DNA from: CAYXAA01 sp964462985
Lineage (GTDB): Bacteria; Pseudomonadota; Alphaproteobacteria; Rhizobiales; Stappiaceae
Length of the DNA stretch: 64,000 nucleotides
Reading direction: 5' to 3'
Assembly: GCA_964462985.1 (NCBI GenBank)
Contig: CAYXAA010000026.1
Coordinates: 1 to 64,000 of the forward strand
Shown piece after piece: positions 26,029-34,837 of the stretch; position 1 is the first letter of the stretch; every line of letters begins with the position of its first letter. A program made the translations under genes and the position numbers. Under the pieces are notes generated by a model. The model saw nothing but the letters and a program-made list of their open reading frames with translations. It was not told the origin of the DNA and made no database searches.

Positions 26029-27890
26029 GAGCGCCCTCCGACCTTGGCAGCCTTGGCCTCGTCGTACCACCAGATTGTCGGAAAGCCGTGGGAGAATTCC
26101 GGCAGCTTCTCCGGGCGGCCGAATCGATCCCAACGGGCCGTGCGATTAACATCGGAATAGAACTGGGGAACCACATAGTGATTCCACAACAGCACGCGGT
26201 CCAGGGCGCGGGTCGCCGCAACGAGTTCCTCACGATCCTTGGCATAGATGATGCGGTCGATCAGCTTGTCGACCGCCGGGTCCTTGATGCCGGCATAGTT
26301 GCGTGACTGCGGCCGGTCGGCTGCCTCTGATCCCCAGAAATCGCGCTGCTCGTTGCCTGGAGACAGCGATTGGCCCCACACGAGTGTCGCCATGTCGAAG
26401 TCTCGGTTGCGGATCCGGTTGATGTATTGCGGCACGTCGATCAGGCGCAGGACTGTCTTGATTCCGATGCTCTGCAGGTTCTTGGCATACGGGAGAAGAC
26501 CACGCTCGGCCGACTTGTCGTAGTAGATGAACTCGATCTCGAACTGCCTGCCGGAAGAGTCGACCATGCGGCGACCATCAAGCTTGTAGCCCGCCTCCTG
26601 GAACAGCTTCACCGCTTGCCGAAGGTTCTCGCGCACCTTCTGAGGATTGCCGCCGACCGGGTTCTGGTACGGCTTGGTGAAGACTTCTGGCGGCACCTCA
26701 TCCCGCACAGTCTCCAGGATTTCCAGTTCCTTGCCCTCAGGCAGCCCCGTCGCCGCCAGTTCGGTGCCGGCAAAATAGGAGCCGATGCGCTTCAGCAGCC
26801 CGGCGGACACGACTTCGTTGGTGGTTTCGAAATCGTAGGCATAGTTCAGCGCCTCACGGACGCGCGGGTCCTGGAACTTCGGCCGGCGCAGGTTGGGCAC
26901 ATAAGCCTGCATCACACCTCTGGCGCGATCGGGAAATTCCTCCAGCACGACCCGCTTGTCGGTCACTGCCGGAAAGCGATACGCCTTCGACCACACGTTG
27001 GCGCTGCGCTCGACGCGGAAATCATATTGGTCGCCTTTAAAAGCCTCCAACTCAACGGAATCGTCGAGATAGATGTCGTAACGGATCTTGTCGAAATTGT
27101 TGGTTCCGAGGCGGACGGGATGGTCCTTGGCCCAGTAGTCGTCCACGCGCTCGTAGACGATGTAACGGCCGGGCTCGAAAGCAGCGATGCGGTAGGGACC
27201 GGAACCAAGGGGCGGCTCAAGTGTGCCGCTGGCAATATCGCGCTTATTGCCCTTGGCGTCCGTGCCTTCCCACCAGGCCTTCGGCAGCACCGGTATCTGG
27301 CCGACGATGTGGGGCAGTTCGCGGTTGCCGGGCGCATCAAAGTCAAACCGGATCGTGCGGTCGTCCACCGTCTCCGCTTTGGTGACGTGGCGATAGTAGA
27401 AGGCCTGACTCGGATTGATTTCCTTAAGCTTGTCAAAGCTCCAGACCACATCCTCGGCAGTGATGGGAGTCCCGTCGTGCCAGCGAGCGTCCGGGTTGAG
27501 GCGGTATTCAACCCAGGCATAGTCGTCCGGGTAGCGCAGTGCGTCGGCAAGCAGACCGTATTCGGCACTGATGTCGAGTTCGTCGAGCGACGACTCCATC
27601 AGTGTGTCGTAAAGCAGTCCGAGGCCGGGCGCCGGGTTGCCCTTCGGCAGGATCGGGTTGAACGAATCAAAGCCGAGCGACTCGGCAAGCCGAACCGTTC
27701 CACCCTTGGGGGCATCTGGGTTGACATAATCGAAATGTTTGAAGTCCGGCGGATATTTCGGTTCGCCCGTCAGCGCCGTTGCGTGGCGCCACTCCGGTTC
27801 TTCGGCATGAGCTGTCAGGGTCTGCGTGCCGACCGCAAGAGCAAGCGTGCCTGCAACAACAAGACGCGTCAGTCTTCCGTATCGCCGCAT
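26025..27890 (-). CDS. yejA: Extracellular solute-binding protein YejA, Sec-type signal (first copy)
   Basis: A 621-residue SBP family 5 protein, first gene of the yej operon. The N-terminus MRRYGRLTRLVVAGTLALAV is a Sec signal with probable cleavage after AHA near residue 29. The mature part has FKHFDYVNPDAPKGGTVR, typical of YejA. The start at 27890 has GAGGA upstream; the longer frame to 27980 adds non-signal-like residues. Two YejA proteins feeding one YejBEF transporter is known in Brucella and other Hyphomicrobiales. Ligands are likely oligopeptides or peptidoglycan fragments, by family. Confidence 0.93.
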   Translation of the reverse strand: MRRYGRLTRLVVAGTLALAVGTQTLTAHAEEPEWRHATALTGEPKYPPDFKHFDYVNPDAPKGGTVRLAESLGFDSFNPILPKGNPAPGLGLLYDTLMESSLDELDISAEYGLLADALRYPDDYAWVEYRLNPDARWHDGTPITAEDVVWSFDKLKEINPSQAFYYRHVTKAETVDDRTIRFDFDAPGNRELPHIVGQIPVLPKAWWEGTDAKGNKRDIASGTLEPPLGSGPYRIAAFEPGRYIVYERVDDYWAKDHPVRLGTNNFDKIRYDIYLDDSVELEAFKGDQYDFRVERSANVWSKAYRFPAVTDKRVVLEEFPDRARGVMQAYVPNLRRPKFQDPRVREALNYAYDFETTNEVVSAGLLKRIGSYFAGTELAATGLPEGKELEILETVRDEVPPEVFTKPYQNPVGGNPQKVRENLRQAVKLFQEAGYKLDGRRMVDSSGRQFEIEFIYYDKSAERGLLPYAKNLQSIGIKTVLRLIDVPQYINRIRNRDFDMATLVWGQSLSPGNEQRDFWGSEAADRPQSRNYAGIKDPAVDKLIDRIIYAKDREELVAATRALDRVLLWNHYVVPQFYSDVNRTARWDRFGRPEKLPEFSHGFPTIWWYDEAKAAKVGGRS

Positions 27891-27955
27891 GATGGTCCTC
27901 GTCCCCTTCACTGCTCGGCCGCGGCGCGACCGTTCGCCGGCATCGAACCGGATCC

Positions 27956-27991
27956 GTCCCATCATATTAGGGACTGGCAAGCCGATGGGAC
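27956..27991. promoter_or_regulatory. Inverted repeat in the yej promoter region
   Basis: GTCCCATC (27956-27963) and GATGGGAC (27984-27991) form a perfect 8-bp inverted repeat with a 20-bp spacer, 66 bp upstream of the first yejA start. The spacer includes a TAATAT-like -10 on the minus strand, so a repressor bound here could occlude the promoter. The inner GTCCC/GGGAC (27956-27960 and 27970-27974) could also form a small RNA hairpin. Confidence 0.4.
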
Positions 27992-28050
27992 ACAGGCGAA
28001 ACGCTTAATGACAAAAGTTTAATCGGCGGACACCAAAACTTGAGGCGCGA

Positions 28051-29568
28051 TCAGACCGCTTCGCTCAGTTTGACGCGGTACATGTGCCTGTCCGCAAGCT
28101 GCATGATTTCATCGATCGAGCCGGCATCATCGGGAAAGCAGGCCCAGCCGACGCTTGCCTCGACCGAGATGGTTTTGCCGCCGATATTCAGCGGCTCACT
28201 GACACGCCGGCTGAGCCGGGCCGCGACGCCGGCCGCGCTAGGTCGCCCGAGCAGACCCGGCATCACGACCACAAACTCGTCACCGCCGACGCGGGCAACG
28301 GTATCGGACTTTCGCGTCTCGTCGCTCAGGCGGCGCCCGATCTCCTGCAACAGCGCATCGCCGACGGCATGTCCATGACGGTCGTTGATCGGCTTGAACG
28401 CGTTGAGGTCGACGAAATAGACCAGAAAGCCCATTCCCGTGCGCTCCGAAAGGGCAACGAGCTGCTCCAACCGGTCGAGCAGCAGACGGCGGTTGGGAAG
28501 TCCGGTCAGGGCATCATGCAGCGCCATCAACCGTGCACGCTGCTGGGCATGCACCAGAAGAGCACTCATGAACGCCAGCACCGCGCTGACGAGGACACCG
28601 GAGACCGAGGTCAAACGAACCTCGGTCGTCCCGACGTTCCATCCCCCGACGGGCCGCGCTGCGATCTCCCAGCTTCCGGTAGGCAGAGCCACGGGCAACG
28701 TCACCGCGTCCTGTTCGAACAGCGCCGGTTCGCCCATGATCACACCGCCGTCCGCCCCCTGACCGTCGGAGCCGCGGACCGCAAACTCGTAACCCGCTAT
28801 CCGCGGCCGGAGTCCCGCGCTGGCAAACATGCCATCGCTGTCGATCACCAGTGAGACCACCCCCCAATAAGGACGCTCGGCTTGAGTGCCATTCTCCTCT
28901 GGGGCGATGAATACCGGCGTCCGCACGATCAGCGCGCGGCCACCCTGAACGAGGTCGACCGGTCCGGCGATGACCGTTGCTCTTTCCTCGAACGCGCGCT
29001 TCACGGCCGGCCACTGCTCGGAATTGGCCCGGTAGTCGAGCCCAATCACCGGCTCGTTTCCGGTCAGCGGATAGACATAGGCCACCACATCGCCAGGGGC
29101 GAGCGCCACGTGGCGAATGTTGCGACCGAGCAGGACGGTTTCCGCAGCGAAGCGCCGGAACATTGCCTGCGACAGATCCGGAGTGGTGGCAGCGAGGCTG
29201 ACCAGCCCTTGTGCAATGTAGAGCGTGGCGTTGATCTCGCCTTCGAGCCGGGCACGCGCCTCTGAAAGGCGCGACACGGCCACGGCGCGCGACCGATCCA
29301 TGGCCCCCTGCGCCACGAGACCGGCGATATGACAGGTAAGCCCGACGCCTGCGAGAAAGACGACAAGGCCCGCCGCGGCGGAAAGGACGGTCTGCCTCCA
29401 TTGGCGGGCGACGCCGCGGACGCCGCCAACTCCGCCGTTGATCACCCACACGGTCTTCGGACACCCGTTTCTGGCAGAGCCGTTCCTCGCGGTCTCTCCA
29501 CTACCCCATTCGCCTGCGACCGGACAGCGGCGCAGGCGCGGTCCACCGAAAGTCGCCAAGGCGACCAT
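28051..29568 (-). CDS. Membrane-bound diguanylate cyclase with CHASE-like sensor
   Basis: A 505-residue signalling protein. A membrane span (about residues 62-85) leads into an extracytoplasmic CHASE-type sensor (about 90-310, with HVALAPGDVV and PVIGLDYRAN), a second span (about 322-345) and a C-terminal GGDEF domain beginning DALTGLPNRRLLLDRL. The active-site GGDEF is intact at 428-432, and RKSD five residues before it forms a product-inhibition I-site. It should therefore make cyclic di-GMP in response to an external ligand. It lies 160 bp upstream of the yej operon on the same strand; a functional link is possible but unproven. The exact start is uncertain. Confidence 0.9.
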   Translation of the reverse strand: MVALATFGGPRLRRCPVAGEWGSGETARNGSARNGCPKTVWVINGGVGGVRGVARQWRQTVLSAAAGLVVFLAGVGLTCHIAGLVAQGAMDRSRAVAVSRLSEARARLEGEINATLYIAQGLVSLAATTPDLSQAMFRRFAAETVLLGRNIRHVALAPGDVVAYVYPLTGNEPVIGLDYRANSEQWPAVKRAFEERATVIAGPVDLVQGGRALIVRTPVFIAPEENGTQAERPYWGVVSLVIDSDGMFASAGLRPRIAGYEFAVRGSDGQGADGGVIMGEPALFEQDAVTLPVALPTGSWEIAARPVGGWNVGTTEVRLTSVSGVLVSAVLAFMSALLVHAQQRARLMALHDALTGLPNRRLLLDRLEQLVALSERTGMGFLVYFVDLNAFKPINDRHGHAVGDALLQEIGRRLSDETRKSDTVARVGGDEFVVVMPGLLGRPSAAGVAARLSRRVSEPLNIGGKTISVEASVGWACFPDDAGSIDEIMQLADRHMYRVKLSEAV

Positions 29569-29674
29569 ACGGAACCGGAGCTAGATTAGGGCAAAATAGT
29601 TGCCGGAATCCGAAAACTCCGTGGCTGCTGTATGCGACAACAAACGCATACTGTCCAAATCAGCCACCGAAATG

Positions 29675-29704
29675 CATGAAGCCGGGACCAAGCCCGGCTT
29701 CATG
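29675..29704 (-). terminator. Strong hairpin after the cytochrome c gene
   Basis: CATGAAGCCGGG (29675-29686) pairs perfectly with CCCGGCTTCATG (29693-29704) over 12 bp around a 6-nt loop. It lies 55 bp past the cytochrome stop on the minus strand. The following bases CATTTCGG are not a good T-run, so termination may be partial. Confidence 0.5.
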
Positions 29705-29759
29705 GCGATCAGGGCAGCACGAACACCATCTGCCGTGCCTCTTGGCACAGCGAAATGCG

Positions 29760-30335
29760 TCATTCGCTCTGCGCGGCGTCCGTCTCGGCCGGCGGCAGCG
29801 GCAAGGGCGAATCCGACAGCGAATGGAGATAGGCAATCATGTCGGCCCGCTCCTCCGGCTTCTTCAGGCCGGCAAAGCCCATCGTCGTGCCCTTCACATA
29901 CCCCTTGGGGTCGGCGAGGAAGTGATCAAGCTCCTCGTAGGTCCAGGCATCATGCTCGGCACCGAATTCGGTCATGCTCGCGGAATACTTGAAGCCTTCA
30001 TGCGCCCCGGGCTTGCGGCCTACGACATCCCACAGGTTCGGACCGACCTTGTTCGGGCCGCCCTTGGTGAAGTCGTGACAAGCCGCGCACTTCCTTGCTG
30101 CCTTCTCACCGGCCTCGACGGTTGCCGACGCCAGCCGAGCACCGATCGGAGCAACCTGTGCCTGCTCACCGCCCGCCGCTTCGCCTTCACCCTCGGTGGC
30201 GACCGCGATGACGAAGCCGGGCTGCTCCGGGTGGTGGGGGGTGAAGATGATGTCGGACATGACACCCACACCCATCACCACGAGAAGCGCCATCAGCACC
30301 GCGCCGGCGATCTTATTAAGCTCGAAGGAATCCAT
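29760..30335 (-). CDS. cycM: Membrane-anchored cytochrome c (CycM-like)
   Basis: A 191-residue class I c-type cytochrome. An uncleaved N-terminal anchor (about residues 9-30) is followed by an Ala/Glu-rich linker and the heme domain. Heme attaches at CAACH (C83, C86, H87), with the sixth ligand probably M152 in GTTMGF. This is the layout of CycM (cytochrome c552/cy) of Bradyrhizobium and Paracoccus, which carries electrons from the bc1 complex to the aa3 oxidase. The open frame extends to 30506, but the membrane anchor begins at 30335. It is divergent from kdsB across a 200-bp spacer. Confidence 0.9.
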   Translation of the reverse strand: MDSFELNKIAGAVLMALLVVMGVGVMSDIIFTPHHPEQPGFVIAVATEGEGEAAGGEQAQVAPIGARLASATVEAGEKAARKCAACHDFTKGGPNKVGPNLWDVVGRKPGAHEGFKYSASMTEFGAEHDAWTYEELDHFLADPKGYVKGTTMGFAGLKKPEERADMIAYLHSLSDSPLPLPPAETDAAQSE

Positions 30336-30535
30336 GTCTTGACGGCTCCAACTGCAAGTACGGATCCGGGCGCCGGATCCCACCGGAGGCGCCGCAAGAC
30401 CCGCATCCCGAAAAGTCGCCAGGAACCTACAAATTTTTTGACGGCCGTGTCCATAGGTATAAAAGGGGCGACCCGAGACACATTCGCCGGCATGTCCGAC
30501 CTGCACGGCATACCCGCACCCGTTCGGAGCCCGTC

Positions 30536-31282
30536 TTGCCAGAGGCCCTCGTCCTTGTTCCGTCCCGCATGGCGTCGACCCGCCTGCCGGATAAGCCCCT
30601 CGCCGATATTGGCGGTCTTCCCATGATCGTCCATGTGCTGCGCCGGGCAGAAGCCGCGGCTATCGGCCCGGTCATCGTCGCCTGCGACGATGTACGTATA
30701 GAAGCAGCGGTCATCGCTGCGGGGGGGCGCGCCATTATGACGCGGCCAGACCATGTGTCGGGATCCGACAGAATCAAGGAGGCGCTCGACGTCGCAGACC
30801 CCTCCGGCCAATACGATGTCGTCCTGAACCTGCAGGGCGACGTACCCCTCATCGATCCAGAGTCGGTGCGCGCGGCTTTCGCACCCCTTGCCGATCCGGC
30901 CGTCGACATCGGCACGATCATGACGGAGATCCGGACGGAGACCGACCGGGCGGATCCGAACTTCGTGAAGGCCGTCACCACGCCCGTCGAAGACACCCGC
31001 CACCGGGCGCTCTACTTCACCCGCACGACCGCTCCCTGGGGAGAAGGACCGCACTATCAGCACATCGGCGTCTATGCGTACCGCCGCAGTGTGCTCGAAC
31101 GTTTCGTCTCGCTACCACCCTCGACTCTCGAGAAGCGAGAAAAGCTCGAGCAGCTCCGAGCCCTCGAGGCCGGAATGCGTATCGACGTCTCGCTCGTGCC
31201 GACAAAGCCCATGGATGTCAATACGCCGACCGACCTCGCCGCAGTGCGCGCGATCGTCGGTCATGCCGCAAGCCATCGTTAG
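30536..31282 (+). CDS. kdsB: 3-deoxy-manno-octulosonate cytidylyltransferase
   Basis: A 248-residue CMP-Kdo synthetase that activates Kdo for lipopolysaccharide core synthesis. The nucleotide-binding N-terminus is LVPSRMASTRLPDKPLADI, with NLQGDVPLIDP near residue 98 and the conserved VNTPTDL at the C-terminus. The start is TTG at 30536, with CGGAG nine bases upstream; no ATG or GTG precedes the conserved N-terminus. It is followed by pheA after 16 bp on the same strand. Confidence 0.94.
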   Translation: MPEALVLVPSRMASTRLPDKPLADIGGLPMIVHVLRRAEAAAIGPVIVACDDVRIEAAVIAAGGRAIMTRPDHVSGSDRIKEALDVADPSGQYDVVLNLQGDVPLIDPESVRAAFAPLADPAVDIGTIMTEIRTETDRADPNFVKAVTTPVEDTRHRALYFTRTTAPWGEGPHYQHIGVYAYRRSVLERFVSLPPSTLEKREKLEQLRALEAGMRIDVSLVPTKPMDVNTPTDLAAVRAIVGHAASHR

Positions 31283-31298
31283 AGCCGGTTCAGCAGCC

Positions 31299-32189
31299 AT
31301 GTCCGACATGAAAAAGATCGTGTTCCAAGGAGAAATCGGCGCCAACTCTCACATGGCCTGCCGCAACGTCTATCCGGATTTCGAGGCCGTGCCCTGTGCC
31401 ACGTTCGAGGATTGTTTCGCGGCACTGGAATCGGGCGACGCCGAGCTCGGCATGATCCCGGTTGAGAATTCAGTCGCCGGACGCGTTGCCGACATCCATT
31501 CACTGCTGCCGAAGTCGTCGCTGCACATCATCGGCGAATATTTTCTACCGATCCGGTTCCAGCTCGTCGCCCCGAAAGGGGCAACGCTGGACGGGCTTAA
31601 GACCGTGCAGAGCCACGTCATGGCGCTCGGCCAGTGCCGCAAGATCATTCGCAAGCTTGGGCTGACGCCGGTGGTCGGTGCGGACACCGCCGGATCGGCG
31701 CGACAGATCGCGGAGCGCGGCGATCCGACTGCCGCTGCGCTCGCGCCGCAAATGGCGGCAGAGGCCTACGGGCTCGACGTGCTAGCACGTGACGTCGAGG
31801 ACGAGGCGCACAACACCACCCGCTTCCTCATTCTGTCGCGTGAGGACCTCAAGGCCGTGAACAACGGCCAGCCCGTCATCACCACATTCATCTTCCGGGT
31901 CCGCAACGTTCCGGCAGCACTCTACAAGGCTCTCGGCGGTTTCGCCACCAACGGTGTCAACATGACCAAGCTGGAGTCCTATCAGCTGGAGGGCCAGTTT
32001 TTCGCATCGATGTTCTATGCCGACGTTGAAGGACATCCCGACGATCGCCCGGTCGCGCTCGCCCTTGAAGAACTCGCCTTTTTCTCCGCCGAACTTAAGG
32101 TGCTGGGCGTTTACCGCGCGAGCCCGTTTCGCGACAAGATCCGCGAGCCCGAAGCCAACCGCGCGCTCCGGCCAACGCCGAGCGTCTGA
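31299..32189 (+). CDS. pheA: Prephenate dehydratase with ACT domain
   Basis: A 296-residue prephenate dehydratase making phenylpyruvate for phenylalanine synthesis. The catalytic region is HNTTRFLIL, with T173-T174-R175-F176, and the N-terminal FQGEIGANSHMAC resembles the substrate-binding start. The C-terminal ACT domain (about 190-275) contains TKLESYQLEG, where the usual ESRP phenylalanine-sensing motif is ESYQ, as in other rhizobial enzymes. The chorismate mutase domain of the enterobacterial P-protein is absent. The ATG at 31299 was chosen; the frame extends upstream over kdsB and was rejected there. Confidence 0.95.
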   Translation: MSDMKKIVFQGEIGANSHMACRNVYPDFEAVPCATFEDCFAALESGDAELGMIPVENSVAGRVADIHSLLPKSSLHIIGEYFLPIRFQLVAPKGATLDGLKTVQSHVMALGQCRKIIRKLGLTPVVGADTAGSARQIAERGDPTAAALAPQMAAEAYGLDVLARDVEDEAHNTTRFLILSREDLKAVNNGQPVITTFIFRVRNVPAALYKALGGFATNGVNMTKLESYQLEGQFFASMFYADVEGHPDDRPVALALEELAFFSAELKVLGVYRASPFRDKIREPEANRALRPTPSV

Positions 32190-32222
32190 GCCCGCTGTTC
32201 CAACGAAAGGCCGCCTGCCCCA

Positions 32223-33224
32223 ATGACCGAGCCCCGTTTCGACGCCCATTGCATCGGCAATGCCATCTGCGACGTCTTCGCTCATGTGGAGGAGGACTTC
32301 CTCGTCCGCGAAAAGCTGGTGAAAGGCTCGATGCGGCTGATCGATACCGACGAAGCGGTCCGCCTCTACGACAAGATGGGCCAGACGAAGCGCGTCTCAG
32401 GCGGCAGTGCCGGCAACACGGCCGCCGGCATCGCGTCGCTCGGCGGCCGGCCCGCCTATGTCGGCAAAGTGGCGGCCGATGAACTCGGCGACAGCTACAG
32501 CCACGACATGCGCGGCAGCGGCGTCCATTTTGAGACGTCGCGACTCGTCGACGGCGCGCCGACCGCGCGATCGATGATCCTGATCACGCCGGACGGCGAG
32601 CGCACCATGAATACCTATCTCGGTGCCTGCGTCGAGCTCCAGCCAACTGACATCGATGCGGAGACCGTGAAAGCCTCAGCAGTCACCTATATGGAAGGCT
32701 ATCTGTGGGATCCGCCGGCGGCAAAGGAGGCCTTCCTGGCTGCGGCAGGGATCGCCCACGAGGCGGAACGCCGGGTCGCCCTGACTCTGTCGGACTCGTT
32801 CTGTGTTGACCGCTACCGTGCGGAGTTTCTCGGCCTGCTCAGGGACCGTGTGGTTGATCTGCTGTTTGCCAACGAGCACGAGCTCAAAGCCCTTTACGAA
32901 ACCGCCGATCTCGACAGCGCGATCGCAGCGGTGCGTCAGGACTGTGCACTCACCGCATTAACGCTCGGGTCTGAGGGCGCGATTGCGATCTCGCGCGAGG
33001 AGACGGTTCACGTCCCGGCGCAGCCGGTCGCTGAGGTCGTCGACTTGACCGGCGCTGGCGACCTGTTCGCCTCGGGCTTCTTGTTCGGGCTGGCCCGCGA
33101 CTTCGATCTAGCAAGCTCCGCCGAGCTCGGCTGCCTGTGCGCGGCGCAAGTCATCGGCCACGTTGGTGCCCGACCGGAACGGCCGCTGAAGCAGGTCGCC
33201 GAACAGCACGGCATCAGACTTTAA
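32223..33224 (+). CDS. PfkB family carbohydrate/nucleoside kinase (adenosine kinase-like)
   Basis: A 333-residue ribokinase-fold enzyme. PfkB signature 1 is GGSAGNTAAGIASLGG and signature 2 is DLTGAGDLFASGFLFG, with the catalytic Asp280 in GAGD. Rhizobial orthologues are annotated as adenosine kinase, and FANEHELKALY fits that subgroup, but the substrate was not shown here. It follows pheA by 33 bp and converges on gpmA. Salvage of adenosine, for instance from the SAM cycle, is the likely role. Confidence 0.88.
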   Translation: MTEPRFDAHCIGNAICDVFAHVEEDFLVREKLVKGSMRLIDTDEAVRLYDKMGQTKRVSGGSAGNTAAGIASLGGRPAYVGKVAADELGDSYSHDMRGSGVHFETSRLVDGAPTARSMILITPDGERTMNTYLGACVELQPTDIDAETVKASAVTYMEGYLWDPPAAKEAFLAAAGIAHEAERRVALTLSDSFCVDRYRAEFLGLLRDRVVDLLFANEHELKALYETADLDSAIAAVRQDCALTALTLGSEGAIAISREETVHVPAQPVAEVVDLTGAGDLFASGFLFGLARDFDLASSAELGCLCAAQVIGHVGARPERPLKQVAEQHGIRL

Positions 33225-33231
33225 AGCCAAC

Positions 33232-33250
33232 GCTGCCTGATGGCGGCAGC
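33232..33250. terminator. Small hairpin between convergent kinase and gpmA genes
   Basis: GCTGCC (33232-33237) pairs with GGCAGC (33245-33250) around a 7-nt loop in the 28-bp spacer between convergent genes. There is no T-run on either side. Position suggests a shared end point but the structure is weak. Confidence 0.3.
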
Positions 33251-33252
33251 TG

Positions 33253-33873
33253 TCAGTCGGCAAGATCCTGCATGCTTTCGACGGTACCGTCTTCCTTGAG
33301 CCAGTAGACAATCGGCGCCCCCGTCGCCAGCTCGCGCTTCAGGATCTGCGCAGGCGTGAGGTTCTCCAGCTCCATCACCAAGGCGCGCAGCGAGTTGCCG
33401 TGGGCGGCGACCAGAACGCGCTTGCCGGACAGTACCGCCGGCAGGATCTGGGCCTCATAGTAGGGTAGCACGCGCTCGGCCGTCATCTTCAGGCTCTCGC
33501 CACCCGGCGGCGGTACGTCGAAGGACCGGCGCCAGATGTGAACCTGGTCAGCGCCGAACTTCTCGCGCGCCTCGTCCTTGTTCATGCCGGTCAGATCGCC
33601 GTAGTCGCGCTCGTTGAGCGCCTGGTCGCGGATAGTTTCAAGACCCTGCTGGCCAAGCTCTTCGAGGATGAGGTCGAGCGTGTGTTGGGCGCGCGTCAAC
33701 ACGGAAGTGTAGGCGAGATCGAAGCGCAGCTTGAGGTCGCGCAGCTTGCGTCCGGCCGAACGTGCCTCCTCGATACCCTGCTCGGTGAGGTCAGGGTCCT
33801 TCCAACCCGTGAAAAGGTTCTTGAGGTTCCATTCGCTCTGGCCGTGGCGGACCAGCACCAGAAGGCGTTCCAT
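33253..33873 (-). CDS. gpmA: 2,3-bisphosphoglycerate-dependent phosphoglycerate mutase
   Basis: A 206-residue dPGM of glycolysis and gluconeogenesis, interconverting 3- and 2-phosphoglycerate. The phosphohistidine motif is LVRHGQSEWN, with R9 and H10. The second catalytic histidine is H158 in AAHGNSLRAL, and the acid/base glutamate lies in LNERDYGDLTG. It is shorter than E. coli GpmA (250), as is usual in Hyphomicrobiales. It follows dapB by 34 bp on the same strand, the conserved dapB-gpmA pair. Confidence 0.95.
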   Translation of the reverse strand: MERLLVLVRHGQSEWNLKNLFTGWKDPDLTEQGIEEARSAGRKLRDLKLRFDLAYTSVLTRAQHTLDLILEELGQQGLETIRDQALNERDYGDLTGMNKDEAREKFGADQVHIWRRSFDVPPPGGESLKMTAERVLPYYEAQILPAVLSGKRVLVAAHGNSLRALVMELENLTPAQILKRELATGAPIVYWLKEDGTVESMQDLAD

Positions 33874-33907
33874 CGTGACGTTTCTCCCTGCGCGATTGTC
33901 GGCGCCG

Positions 33908-34720
33908 TCAGTCGGCGAGGCCGAGAACGTCGGCCATCGAATAGAGCCCGGGCTTGCGGCTGCGCGCCCACAGCGCCGCCTTTACGGCACCCCGAGCGAA
34001 GATCTGCCGATCCTCCGCATGATGCGTCAGGACAATCCGCTCCGACGGGCCGGCGAAGTAGACGCTGTGCTCGCCGACGACGGAGCCGCCGCGCAGCGTG
34101 GCAAAGCCGATATCGCCCTCGCGGCGTGGGCCGGTATGGCCGTCACGGACGCGCACCGAATGGTCTGCCAGCGCAATCGCGCGACCCGCTGCCGCGGCCT
34201 CGCCAAGCAGCAGCGCGGTACCCGAGGGAGCGTCCACCTTGTGACGGTGATGCATTTCCAGGACCTCGATGTCGAACTCGGCGTCCAATGCCGCCGCCGC
34301 CTTGCGCACAAGGCTTGCGAGGAGATTGACGCCAAGGCTCATATTGCCGGATTTGACGATGCGGGCATGGCGCGCTGCTGCCTCAATCGCGGTCTGCTCG
34401 GCCGCGCCCATTCCCGTGGTGCCGATGACATGGACGATGCGGGCCTGGGCGGCAAGTTCCGCATACCAGACGCTTGCGGCCGGCGCCGTGAAGTCAAGCA
34501 CGCCGTCCGCAGCAGCAAAGGCCGTGAGTGCATCGTCGCTCACCGTCACACCGAGCCGGCCGAAGCCGATCAGTTCGCCGGCGTCACGCCCAAGGTCGGG
34601 CGCGCCGGCCCGGTCGATTGCCCCGGCGAGCGTCACACCGTCCATCTCCACGACAGTTCGAAGCAGAACCCGGCCCATTCGGCCTCCGGCCCCGACGACC
34701 ACGAGACGCATCTCGGTCAT
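33908..34720 (-). CDS. dapB: 4-hydroxy-tetrahydrodipicolinate reductase
   Basis: A 270-residue DapB that uses NAD(P)H to reduce hydroxy-tetrahydrodipicolinate in lysine and diaminopimelate synthesis. The dinucleotide-binding motif is GAGGRMGR (about residues 10-17). The substrate and catalytic region is EMHHRHKVDAPSGTALLLGE, with the key His and Lys. The start at 34720 gives MTEMRLVVVGAGG; a start two codons on is also possible. An upstream extension to 34831 is not family-like. The PDH-like gene ends 117 bp upstream on the same strand. Confidence 0.95.
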   Translation of the reverse strand: MTEMRLVVVGAGGRMGRVLLRTVVEMDGVTLAGAIDRAGAPDLGRDAGELIGFGRLGVTVSDDALTAFAAADGVLDFTAPAASVWYAELAAQARIVHVIGTTGMGAAEQTAIEAAARHARIVKSGNMSLGVNLLASLVRKAAAALDAEFDIEVLEMHHRHKVDAPSGTALLLGEAAAAGRAIALADHSVRVRDGHTGPRREGDIGFATLRGGSVVGEHSVYFAGPSERIVLTHHAEDRQIFARGAVKAALWARSRKPGLYSMADVLGLAD

Positions 34721-34837
34721 GACACTTAGCCCATCCCATCTTGGCGGTAGCTCGCCACCCGTCGGCGGCCGAACGGGGTCGTCAGGCGGTATAGCAGCTT
34801 GACCCATTCGCGCAAACGCCGCCTGAAACAATCGCCG

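Noticed and set aside
26370..28022. 550-codon open frame on the plus strand
   Set aside because: Antisense shadow of the first yejA gene.
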